A stretch of DNA of 64,000 bases from Phycomyces blakesleeanus NRRL 1555(-) (Eukaryota; Mucoromycota; Mucoromycetes; Mucorales; Phycomycetaceae): NCBI RefSeq assembly GCF_001638985.1, contig NW_017265189.1:124001-188000 (forward strand), in the 5' to 3' direction. The translations under genes and the position numbers were made by a program. Below, piece by piece: positions 1 through 9,866 of the stretch; position 1 is the first letter of the stretch, and every line of letters begins with the position of its first letter. The notes under the pieces were generated by a model. It searched no databases, had not been told where the DNA came from, and saw nothing but the letters and a program-made list of their open reading frames with translations.

Positions 1-1238
1 CTTTCATCGTTGGTTCCATGAACGACCAGAAATTGGCAGGTGCACCTGGATCTGGGATCATTGCGATCTGGAGTATTCTGCTTCTCTCATACCGGACCAT
101 GGGATTCAGGTTAAGAATGGTGGCATGGAGGATTGTTACAGAACCAGGAACATTGTGTGGCATGAATCCATCAACAGACAACGAAATTGCAATGTCATCT
201 TTTCCGGAAAACAGATGTTTTGCTTGCTGGTAAACCTGGCCATCAAACACATCGGTTTTACTTCCATCCGAGCTTGACTCATGATTATGGCGGTAATGTA
301 TATCTGCTCTTGTATCCTCGTTGGCTAACGCAAGAGCAAGTTGTCTCGCCAATGGAAGCTGTATCATTGTGGCAGTAGCAACCAGATCACCACCCTCAGT
401 TTCTCCACGTCTTGTTTTGTACCGGCTTTGTCCACAGTTGGAGCACTCAGTCTGGGATAGACTGGTAAAGAGCATACATCCCCTCTAACAGATATCATGG
501 ACTGTCTCTTCAACACCAGAGAAACGCTTCAAAAGCTTTTTGCTGAGATGAGAAGTACATGCTCTGTATGTAATACAAGTCGACGTTTCCAAAATGCTGT
601 TGAAATGCTTGACTATCATTTCATGGGCATTGCGGAAGATACCAAAATCCTTAATGATCTTGAGGAACTCAAGGTTCTTTGCGTCGTCTTTGTCAGGGGT
701 AGGTGCAGGCTGACTGAAGTCAAAAACCAAAGGAGATGTTTCGTTTTCAATGATATCCATGTCGTTGCCAAGTTCCGCATCATACTTTAACAAGGTAGAT
801 AATAATTAGCATTATATAATAAGACATGTATATCTATATATATATATATCTTACCATAGACTCATCATTATCATCATTACTAAAGATATTCATAATTGGA
901 TCATCATTATCTTCGCTGTTGAGTGTATCCATGATCTGATCTTTGATTGCATCAGCACGTTCTCTGCTTGTTTATGAAGGTAACAATATAATTAATTACA
1001 CTTTCTAATAGTATGTATGTGATTTGTAGATTTACTCGATAGTGTCATTTGAGACAGTGTTCAAAACAACACTGACTTGTCCAGGAACAAGCGTGGTCTG
1101 TGAAGTCTGGATATCATTGTGTCTTCTATGATGGTTCTTAAAGCATTGAGCTCTACAACTCTTGGCTTTTTTTAAATTGGTGTGGCGCTCTTTGCATTGA
1201 TTGCATTGGTAACTATCAAGGATTGAATTTGAAGACAT
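1..1238 (-). pseudogene. CACTA-like (tnp2-type) transposase, N-terminal part, cut by window edge
   Basis: This is the N-terminal half of a DDE transposase of the CACTA/EnSpm group; the rest lies beyond the left edge. The first exon begins at 1238 and has a Cys-rich motif (CNQC, then CRAQC) that looks like a small zinc finger. Further exons cover about 970-850 and 788 down to 1. The protein is clearly paralogous to the one at 9867-12770: both share VFDFSQPAP/VFNFSKPAS, LLKRFSG/LLKRFSS and a KHLFSG-DDIAISLSVDGF block, the last being the start of the tnp2-like catalytic region. A TAG after HDIC (near 485) breaks the frame. The assignment to tnp2/CACTA is from motif resemblance only. A coiled-coil partner gene lies divergently at 1575. 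Confidence 0.7.
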
Positions 1239-1574
1239 TTTTTAGGTTGGAAATAAACACTTAAGAATAAAGGTATGAATATTGATAATTCCTTTTAAAT
1301 AATATGCCTTTATACTTAATAGCGTTGAGATTTGTATAGACTTAATGACTACAAGTAGGCAATGACATAGATGATACAAATATAAACTCAGGAACAGAAG
1401 CTAAAACATTGCGTAATAGCTGTTATTAGAACTACAGTAGCCCAATAATAATATTGGCTGGACCAATAGGTTAAACTCATTTATATGAAACTAATAATAG
1501 ACAATAGAAAATTTTTTTGGCCTTTATCTTTCTTTCACAACAATCCTTTTTCTCAGGTAAACCAAACTCTCAAC

Positions 1575-2228
1575 ATGAATAACACAGATAACAATTCCAT
1601 CTCTTTGCTACACGCCATGTACAATGAGATACTATCTTTGAAGGCAGGCCAAGAAAAGGCCAAACTTGAAATGAAGGCACAGATCGAAGAGTTGAAGCTC
1701 GAAATGAAGACAAGCATTGAAGATTTGAATTTGGAGATTACTGCTCTCCAGAGCCAACTGGAGAATAGAAACATTTCCAACCAACACACTTCGCCTTCTG
1801 TCTCTGCCATTGTAAGACAAAAAATAAACGAGTTGAATATATATTAATATGTCATTTAATAGTCTAGTGCTAATACCATCCGCAAACCGGTGAGCATATT
1901 CCATGAAATAACTTTAAAGCATATCTTCAAGATGATAAGTGAAGACCTTGGCATTGAAGTAACAAGTAACGAAAAGGCCACACTCGATATGTGTACAAAG
2001 CTTATATGTGATGATATGGCTGCCCATCCTTCGGTGATCGCTCTTGGTCCTAATCCTATCTGGGGGTCTATACCAGTAGCACTTAAGAAAGAAATGTGTG
2101 CCAGGCACGCAAATATAATGAAGGATTCTAGTATAGACTTCACTAGATGTCTCGGAAACTGGGCATCAACTGCAAGAGTTGCACATCTCTGGAGGGACCG
2201 CCATAAAATATTACAGTCTTGTAAGTAA
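1575..2228 (+). CDS. Spliced coiled-coil accessory protein of CACTA-like element 1
   Basis: Two exons: 1575-1811 and 1863-2228, with a 51-nt GT-AG intron that joins codons in phase (SAI then SSANTIRKP). Residues about 20-70 are a charged coiled coil with repeated EMK-x-x-I-EEL-x-LE spacing. Exon 2 carries a conserved block (ISEDLGIEV, CTKLICDDMA, ALGPNP, RHANIMKDSSIDFTRC) that is also present in the gene at 13071-13678. I chose ATG 1575 over 1485 because the paralog starts with the same MNNTD. It is divergent from the transposase and has motif-rich DNA just downstream. A role like En/Spm TnpA, which binds subterminal repeats, is inference. I recognise no named domain. Confidence 0.65.
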
Positions 2229-2279
2229 TCCAGTGTAGTGGAATTGAATAGGATATTTTACTATGAAAACCTAGAATAT

Positions 2280-2700
2280 TAAATAGTAAATAGCCAATAA
2301 AATGTATCTATAGATTTTTTTATGCTTCAACAGCCAATAAAATAAACAATATTATTTATTTTTCTGTCATAATAACCAGTAAAATGAACAATATGATTTT
2401 TTTTCTGTCATAACAACCAATAAAAATGATTAATAAAAATGATCTTCTATTGTAATAACCAATAAAAATTTGTATTTATTAAAATGATCAAACATTTACA
2501 TGTATATTATCCAATAAAAAACTGTTTTCATAAAAGTAACATTAAAAAAAAATTACTAGTGTCCAATAGAATTCCTTTCTAAGCTAAAATATTAAAGTAA
2601 TAAATGACATTTAAGAGAGTACCCAATAAAAGTAATCGATTATATAATATACTTTATACAATAAAGAATGAAACGCTGTCCAATAGAAGAGCCAACAAAG
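2280..2700 (+). repeat. Array of CCAATAAAA-type motifs, subterminal region of element 1
   Basis: Downstream of the accessory gene, a 9-nt motif CCAATAAAA or a close variant (CCAGTAAAA, CCAATAGAA) recurs roughly every 40-60 nt in the same orientation. Examples lie near 2291, 2331, 2378, 2427, 2458, 2511, 2571, 2622 and 2680. The spacing is irregular, so this is not a tandem satellite. A matching array follows the second CACTA-like element at 13720-14105. CACTA elements typically carry clustered subterminal motifs as transposase or partner binding sites. Confidence 0.6.
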
Positions 2701-2738
2701 GAGAATCAGAAAGCGGAGATCTGTAATATGTATTTAAA

Positions 2739-2841
2739 CTCCAGGGGGGCAAAGTGGATATTTGGCAAAAAACCGCCACAAAGTCGCCCTGTCAAACCGC
2801 CATAAAGCAGCCATAAAACCACACTTTTTTTTCCCGTAGTG
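2739..2841. mobile_element. CACTA-type terminus (or small CACTA MITE) with CACTAC end
   Basis: Read on the - strand from 2841 the sequence starts CACTACGGGAAAAAAAAG, close to the CACTACAAGAAAA end familiar from CACTA transposons. The segment is much more GC-rich than its surroundings and holds repeated CCGCCA/CAGCCA-AAAG units on +. It may be the right terminus of element 1 or a separate MITE, because the inner end (CAGGGGGGCAAAGTGG near 2741) is a degenerate mirror of the outer end. The 3 bases after it (TGT) could be a target duplication, but the partner end is not in the window. Confidence 0.45.
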
Positions 2842-3273
2842 TGTAGTGTAGTAAATAATATGTCAGTATTATACAGTACTATACTCCAAAGATATAAACT
2901 TATTTGAAAGCATATTAAAGGAATGCTTTTTCTTGCAGCTTTATCACTATGAGGAAGCATATAATATTCGACTTTAAGCAAAGCACTTGGTGCAAGCTAG
3001 CATATCATGTATTATTTTGAGTAGAAATTACTGGTTTGTATAGCAAAGAAGACTGAAAATAATATGTAGCAGCAAGATAAAAGTGACTCTCAAATGATGT
3101 TCTGATAGTAATAAATATATACTTCTATATTTGGATATTAAATTGTTTTATCCCTGCTAGAGAGCAAGTATAGACATTATGATCTTTAAAAATATTATTC
3201 CTTTTTTGAAAAAAAAAATACTTCTAAAATAGAAATATTATTGTTTTTTAATAAATAATTCTTTATCAAAAAC
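2842..3273. other. Unassigned AT-rich spacer
   Basis: There are no open reading frames with recognisable content, no terminal repeats and no RNA gene that I can see. Poly-A/T runs are frequent. Confidence 0.5.
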
Positions 3274-3694
3274 CAATTCCAAAAGCACCTTTAAGGTCTA
3301 ATCAATTAGAATATATCTTCTATATTTAGAGCATATCTTCTATAGTTAGAAGATTATAATATTAGATATGATAATTTATGCTTAATGTCTGTGGATTTTA
3401 TCTCTGCTGTCTGCAAGGTATAAAGTGGTTTTTATTGCTATCAAAATCCCTTTCAAAAGACATTTTATCTTACAGCTATATCTCATTTTCTGCTTTTCTG
3501 TTTACTTTAGATTATAGCATATTTTTACTTCAAATAATATGTATAATACTTTATTTTGTTAACAGTTTACTTAAAATGAACTTATTTTATGTTTTTTCTA
3601 ATTCATACAATCAAAGTAAAAAACAATCATTCAATATGATTTTAAGCAGAATTCTTTCTACTGAGTATAATATTTATTATAGCACTGCTATATA
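3274..3694 (+). mobile_element. Relic of a Harbinger-2-type element end
   Basis: From about 3290 the sequence follows 49310-49500, the left part of the Harbinger-2 element. Shared landmarks are TCTAATCAATTAGAATATA at the end repeat, TCTGTGGATTTTATC, CTGCTGTCT-CAAGGTATAAA and TTTTTATTGCTATCAA. The terminal repeat itself is badly degraded. The relic stops at the target duplication of LINE-1 (3695), so LINE-1 may have landed in it. I could not find the remainder on the far side of LINE-1. Confidence 0.5.
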
Positions 3695-3889
3695 AATATG
3701 TATACTATGGTTTTTTTGTTTGTATGGAGCGGATCTCTGGTTTATTGGTGGGACTCTTGTCCAAAAGGCTTAAGAGGCGCCACAGCTTGTTTTTGGTTTT
3801 TCTATTATTTAAATGTTTTTGGGGATTTTGTGTTTTAAGTTGTAAATGTAATGTAAAAAAAAAAGTGGAAAGGAAGAAACGCGATGAAC

Positions 3890-6800
3890 TTAGACAGAAA
3901 AAGGGCGTTGATCAAGGTTTTCTTCGGATTGTAAACAGGAAAGCAGGGAGTTGGCAGTGGTAGTGGCATTAGCGGCAACAAAAGGTGATTGATCGAATAT
4001 GAAAGCCCAGTGATGTCTCCACAAGGCTAAAAGAACAGAGCCAAGGATTGAGGCAGGATGTGAAGTGGGATCAAGGGGGGGAGGGAAGGAAAACTTGTAT
4101 AGTGCATTGTGAATGTCAGAGGATTGGGGGGAAAATCCGAAATGCGCAAGCCAGAGTGTGTGTCAGAGAGGAAGCTTGAGTGGGCATGCGTAGAGAAAAT
4201 GGTCTTGAGAGTCAATTTCCATTCCACACAGCGAACAATTAGGGGAGGGAAATGAGATGGGAATACGGTTATGCAGCACGGATTGACATGAGATCTTGTG
4301 GTGAAGCAGCCGGAACCAAATGTTGCGAGAGGCATACGGAAGGATAAAAGACCCAAATTGACGCCATTTGATGGCTCGTATGTTGTGCGGTACATCCTCG
4401 ATAGAAGAAGTGACGACTTCACAGGAGGAACGGAATTGGCGTGTAGACAAGCGTTTCCAAGGAAAGGTAGGAGAGAGGGCCGACAGGAGTGTGGAAGGGT
4501 CAACCTCAGTGCCCGTGTGAGCCATCAAGTCAGGGAATTGTTCGGTCAAGATACTTTGAGGCAGGCAAGCACGAATGACGAATGCGTGAAGGAAAAGAGA
4601 GTGATCATCCACCCACTGAAGGACTTTGCAGAGGATGCGTGGTGAACGAGGAAAGGAAGAAGGTAAGCAGCGAGAAAGGATATCCAAAGTGGTGTTGATC
4701 TTGTAGGCATCCCGGATCCGGAGGTGATGCCAAGAAGCAGGAAAAGCAGGGAGACCATGTGGAACCACAACTGCAGAGGCGAGAGGAATGTCCAGACAAG
4801 TCGGTAGATTTATCACAGTAGAGTCAAAATCGTGAGGCAAGAGATTGCAGGCAGCAAAAAGGTTAAAGAAAGGACTGGTATAAGTTCGGAATCGAGGGTG
4901 TCTGAGGTCAGGAAAAATGAAAGGAAGATGGGGATGGACATCAGGTAGATAATGCCGAAGAAGATATAGCAGCCAAGGCAACACCAGACCAGAAGGAGAC
5001 GAAGTGGATTGGAATAGAGGTCGAAGCCAACGGAGCTGAAGGGCACCTTGTTGCAGTTTTGGATTCAAAACCCCTAAACCGCTTATTTTTGTGGGGAGAC
5101 ATAGAGTGTCAAGTCTAATTGGTGGGAAGCTTCGATGCTGAAGAAAGCGACCCATGAGAGAGCGAACTTTTGTAAAGAATGTGCCGGGAACAGATACAAC
5201 ACAAAGAACATGCCAGAGCTTTGACAATATAAGAGAGTTTAGGACAGTAGCATGGCCACGGAAGGACAAGGCGCGGGAGAGGTGGATATGTGAAGCTTGC
5301 TCTATCTTAGACAAGATTTGTGAGCAGAAGGAGTTGCGTTGGGTGAGGGAGGAGATGATCGGAAAGCCAAGGTAGCGGAGAGGTTCTGGAGAGCGACTAT
5401 CATGCCAATCGACAATCTGCAAGCTGTGAAGGGTGTCCGCCCAGTGAGGATGAGGTCTGCCTGACAGAGAGAAAGCTTGGGTCTTGTGAAGGTTGATGCG
5501 TGCGTTGGAAGCAGAGGCATAGGTGGCGAGGTGGTGCTGCAATCGGGACATGTCCTGGATCTGCGGGAGGAAAACCAGAAGATCGTCGGCATAAGTGAGT
5601 AGCTTTATGGGTGGAGGTGCGGGATGTTCAGGCATACTTTGGATCTCAAATCCAGGAAACTGAGGGTCGTGTATGAGTCGGCGCAAAAGTGGTTCAAAGG
5701 TCAGGTTAAACAGAACAGGGGACATGGGGTCACCCTGTCTGAGTCCACGTGCTTGACAAAGAGGACGAGAGAGAAAACCGTTCACATTAATCTTAAGGTG
5801 GGAAGAGAAGAAAAGATTAGTGGTGCAGGTTATAATTGAAGGAGGAAAACCGAATTTAACAAGAACTTGTTGAAGATAGTCAGGGTGAACCCGATCGTAA
5901 GCCTTTTCCTGATCCAAGAGAAGACCGATTCCAGAGTGACCAGTAGAATTGGCATGATCCATAACCAGCTTCGTAAGTATACTGTTATCAGCAATGAAGC
6001 AACCACGGACAAATCCTGTTTGATACGGAGATACAAGCACTCCAGCAGCTTTGACCATTCGAGCATTGAGAAGCCAAGTGAAAATCTTGGCATCGGCGTT
6101 GATCAGAGCAATCGGTTGCCAATTCTTCAGGGATGAGAGATCGCCTTTCTTGGGCAACAGAGAAACACATGTTGTTTGCCAGGATGAAGGGAGTTGGCCA
6201 CTACTAAGAGCATCATTGTACACTTGTGTCAGCAACTGGGAGCAAGAATGGTGATGAAAAATGAGTTGGAGGATCTCATAAGGGAGGCCGTCCAGTCCTG
6301 GGCTACTTGTTTGTGGAGAGCGAGACACGCCTTCTCGTATGTCTTCAATGCAAAGTTCAGCAGTCAGAGAGGAACATACGGTATCAGAGAGGCAGAGATC
6401 GTTGGGAAGGTGGCGAAGTAAATCGTCTATAGCTAGTTGATCTATTGGTTCAGGTGTATACAGGCCTTCGTAGAAAGAAGCGGCAGCTTCAGTCATGCCA
6501 TCAGGCTCAGTGTGTAAGTGGTCAGTGATGGGATGGCATAGTTTGGTGATGTTCTTTCAGGCTTGGCGTTCTGCAACTGTTCGCTTGAGGTATCCTGCAG
6601 AGATCTCTCCATTCTCTCGCCAATGTTTGCCTGCACGCAGGGCAAGAATTTCCACTCTCTCCAGCTGGACTTGTTGCAACTGTCTTTCAATAATGGGCAA
6701 TTGGAAGTTTTGGGCGGGTTGTTGTCTGAACTTGTGGATTAACTTGTCACGTTTACTTTGAAGTCTGGCCTCCAGTGTAGTGAGTGTTTGTGTGCGGCGC

Positions 6801-7687
6801 CTAGTAAAGGACTTAATGAATTTTGTAAGCATATGTTTTAATCTATCCCATTGGTCTTGTGGGGACATATAGGGAGAAAGTAGAAATACGGAGGTAGAAA
6901 TATAGGCGTCAAATTCAGTGCAAAAAGTGGGGTTGCGGGCAAGACGAGGGTTGGCGTGCCACATTCCCTTTCCTGTTGCATGTTTGGCAGTAAACTTAAA
7001 AGTAGTGGCTACTAGACAATGATCAGACCAATTCGGATGTATATAGGACACAGAAGAGGACTGACGGCATGGGGCAAGGTCGGAAGAAGCAAATACATAA
7101 TCTATGGAGGAGGAGCAAAGTTGTCGGTGGAAAGTTGGGGCAGGGACTTCACCACTCAATGTGACACAATCCACGAAATGGTTAGAAATAAAGTTGAGCC
7201 ATTCGGGAGGGGCCTGGCAAGGGTTAGAAGAAGTAGTGCGGTAGGTATAATTGAAGTTGCCCAAAAGTATGCATGAGGATGGGAGACGAGGAAGTAGTGC
7301 TGGAGAGTTGAGAAGAGAGCGGAGGAAAGAAAAGCGGTCCCGGTAGGAAGCTGGGGCATAAACAACGCATATACGGAAAGAGGGAATGGAATTATTAGTA
7401 TGTATGACTGTAGTAGAGATGCAACGGCCACAAGGGCTGAATAGAGGGTTAATGAAAGATAGGTGCAGAGAAAGAGAAACAAGACCGCAGTGCGGAGACC
7501 ATAAGGAATCTTGGGCATGGAATTGTGTATGGAACATCTGTTGGAGAGGTTCAGTATTGGCATGAGTTTCTTGAAGGGCAAGTAAATCGATCCCGCAGGA
7601 TCGAAGGTGTCTTATAAATAGGGAGCGCGTTTGTGGGTGGTTAGTTTTAGCTAATCCACGGCAATTCATAGATGCAATTTTTATCAT
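3890..7687 (-). pseudogene. LINE-1 ORF2, AP endonuclease plus reverse transcriptase
   Basis: ATG at 7687 opens an exonuclease/endonuclease/phosphatase-type domain (SMNCRGL near the start, LALQETHAN, LLGNFNYTYR, SIDYVFAS, NWSDHCLV). In LLGNFN the usual catalytic Asp of GDFN is Asn. The reverse transcriptase follows (SSPGLDGLPYEIL, IALINADAKIFT, LLLDQEKAYDRV, GLRQGDPMSPVLFN, TYADDLLVF with the YADD centre). Near the C-terminus is a Cys/His motif (CSLCGMEIDSQDHFLYACP). A TGA at 6557 (ERQA*KNIT) separates the two domains in the same frame, so they were one protein. Another TGA at 4163 falls where Trp is expected (LPL*HTL). A frameshift near 4140 leads into a plausible tail (LLALWRHHWAFIFD) ending at 3890. 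The element is dead. Confidence 0.8.
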
Positions 7688-7692
7688 AATTA

Positions 7693-9498
7693 TTATTGGG
7701 GGATAGTTTCTTCAATACCCTTCATAGGGTCGTCTTCGCAGTTTTTCTCAAAATATGCCTCCACCTCTGCCAAGTCGTCATCGGTGTTGTAAATGAGTAT
7801 TGACTACTGCTGTAATTGAGAATAAGTCTGAAGGAAATAATATAAGGCCTCAGCTATTCCAGTCAAAGGTGTCTACCAATTACTTTATTATTTAACACAC
7901 AGGTTTAGCATGCATGATAGTGATTATATTTCATATGATGATATCACCATAATATGGGATACATCAGTGGATTATTATAAGCATAATTATAACTCATAAA
8001 CACATTTACTTTCGATGTTAATACTTCATTGGGACTACACACATTTATATAATTAATCATACATTAATTATCTCAAGATCACGTTGCTCTGATTAAGGCT
8101 CAGATAGGATCGATTACCTGACCCCAGTCATATAATTTTCCCAATCCAAAACAATATAAATAGCAGTAGTAGTTCAGTGTAGGAACCTGGTCAAACTTTG
8201 ATACAAAATCTTTCTCAATAAACAAAACCTACACAAGTTCTCACGAATCTTCATTCCTAATTTCAAATCTTGAATTCTTCCTCTTAAAAACTTCTTCAAC
8301 TTCAACCACCACAACAATTGGTGAGCGTGGGATCATCAGCAGGGAGTGTTTCCCTATCAACTAAGTTCGCCTCAAAAGGGAGTGGAGGTGTTTTTGGTGA
8401 CTTGGTGCGTGAATCGGTGGGTACAGCTTTGGTGGTGTTGGCGGGGTTGTGTTGAGACCCGGCAGAAGAGAGGGAAGGGTCAAGTAGGGCATAAGGGTTG
8501 GCTGTGGTGAAGGAGGGGGGGAGGGTCTTCTTCATATGTGAGCCAGAGTGAGTGACAGTGGGTCGGTTGGTGGTGTTGCAGGTGGCAGTGGTGCGATGGG
8601 GGCCATGCGGTTCAGGAACCTTGCAATCCCGTTTGTATGAGTTGTCCACTTCGGCAGCACGAGGGCATTTAGAGCGAAGATGGCCGACCTGATGGCAGCC
8701 ATAGCACGAGCGAGTTTCTTTTGGTCAAGTGGGGCAGTTGTCGCGGTCATGGCCCATGGTTTGACATAGAGCGCAATGGGCTCCCATATTGAGCCAAGTG
8801 GCCAAGAACGTCGTGTTATCATCGAAATCCATTTTAAAGCGTAGTGGAAGGAGGGCACCTTCCTCATATAGAGGACGCTTCACATATGCGTGTCCACTTC
8901 CATCCATAAACCCAAACGTGTTAATGGAGATATCGTGCACATAGCCATATTTCATGAGAGCATTATGAAGTTTGGTATCCAAGGTAGCGTACTCTTGAGG
9001 AGGGAATTGTGGGAGCTTTGACAAAGTCAGCTTAAACAATTTGGATGAGCTAGCAATGGCAGGGGAGGCAAGAACAGTTTCGTTGTTGTACCAAAAGCCT
9101 ACACGACAAGCATGAGCACAAACATCTTTGGAGCTCAAGTGGAGCTCAAAGAGGGTACCAGCTTTATTGGAAGGGTTCAGGCCAAAGATTTCGCCAGGCA
9201 AAAAGGACTGGAGCAGAGCATCAAAGAAAACAATGAATTTGGGAGAGGTTTCCGGGGGAGTAGTGTAGTAAACGGAGAACTGGCTAGTACTTTCTCACCA
9301 AGTGCGAGGTTTTGTCAGGGGGTCATTAGACCCAAGTACGATGGCATGGCAGAATGTCGGTGCGGTGTTTGTTAGGGCAGTCAAGTAGGTGAGAGGGAGT
9401 CCGGGTGTGGGTGTTGTGATAGTGGGTGAATTGTCTGTATGGCCGTTTATGAGGTGTTCCCCTGTGGGGGGGTCCGGTTGTATAGCGGAGGAAGTCAT
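7693..9498 (-). pseudogene. LINE-1 ORF1, Gag-like protein with zinc knuckles, LTR-interrupted
   Basis: This is the nucleic-acid-binding ORF1 protein of the LINE. It starts at ATG 9498 (MTSSAIQPDPP). Two CCHC knuckles are visible: CALCQTMGHDRDNC and CYGCHQVGHLRSKC. The frame is broken by two TGA codons, one after KPRTW and one between the knuckles (CPT*PKET); the second reads as CGA to TGA, while the first could be CGA or TGG. A 532-bp solo LTR plus a 5-bp duplication (537 nt, a multiple of three) sits at 7785-8321. With it removed, the frame runs on to EETIPQ and a TAA at 7693-7695. The upstream half has no domain I recognise. Confidence 0.75.
7785..8316 (+). mobile_element. Solo LTR, family LTR-1, copy A
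   Basis: A 532-bp repeat begins TGTTGT and ends ACAACA, typical TG..CA LTR ends. It is flanked by ATCGG (7780-7784) and ATTGG (8317-8321), a 5-bp duplication with one C/T difference. On the + strand it holds a TATA-like ATATAAAT and an AATAAA signal. Nearly identical copies lie at 28315, 53832 and, inverted, 55132. No internal retroelement sequence is attached, so this is a solo LTR left by LTR-LTR recombination. Confidence 0.85.
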
Positions 9499-9515
9499 GA
9501 ATATGTATACTATGG

Positions 9516-9866
9516 GAAAAAAGAGGCGTTTTTTGTAATTGTGACTTTGTTTTTGGCCTATAATAATTAAAAAATCATCAAAAAATCAAAATGAAACAAA
9601 AAACTCTCTATTTTTTGAAATAGCTGACAAAAAGTAAATTGACTATCTAGAATTAAATCTCAGAAGAGATAAACATTCATTTTGATTATAGATTTTACAT
9701 TTTTAGCAAGTGTAGCTTGCAATTGATAGCTATTAAAAGTCAGAAGTAAAAAGAGAAAAAAATATCTAAACTTTTTGCAGAGGGCAAAATATATTAAGAC
9801 AATTTGAAATAATATGCAAAAGTTAAGATAATTTGAAAAAAATATATATTACAAAAAAAACACAAA
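9516..9866. other. Unassigned AT-rich segment
   Basis: Between the LINE-1 right target duplication and the end of the next transposase gene I see only A/T-rich sequence. It may be the continuation of the LINE-1 target plus the left end of the next CACTA-like element, but no CACTA end is recognisable. Confidence 0.4.

Larger units (their letters stand above)
3711..9499 (-). mobile_element. LINE-1: two-ORF non-LTR retrotransposon with 16-bp target duplication
   Basis: The 16 bases AATATGTATACTATGG occur at both 3695-3710 and 9500-9515 and bracket the element. A T-run at 3711-3717 is the expected poly(A) tail of a - strand insertion. Inside are ORF1 (zinc knuckles) and ORF2 (endonuclease plus reverse transcriptase). 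ORF2 starts 5 nt after the ORF1 stop. The 5' end of the element falls one base before the ORF1 ATG, so there is virtually no 5' UTR and the copy may be slightly 5' truncated. A solo LTR (7785-8316) is nested in ORF1. Confidence 0.85.

Noticed and set aside
2280..2700. CRISPR-like array
   Set aside because: The CCAATAAAA motif is too short and too irregularly spaced, the genome is eukaryotic, and no cas-like genes are present.
4298..6421. Several + strand reading frames across LINE-1 ORF2
   Set aside because: They are antisense to the long reverse transcriptase frame and have no motifs.
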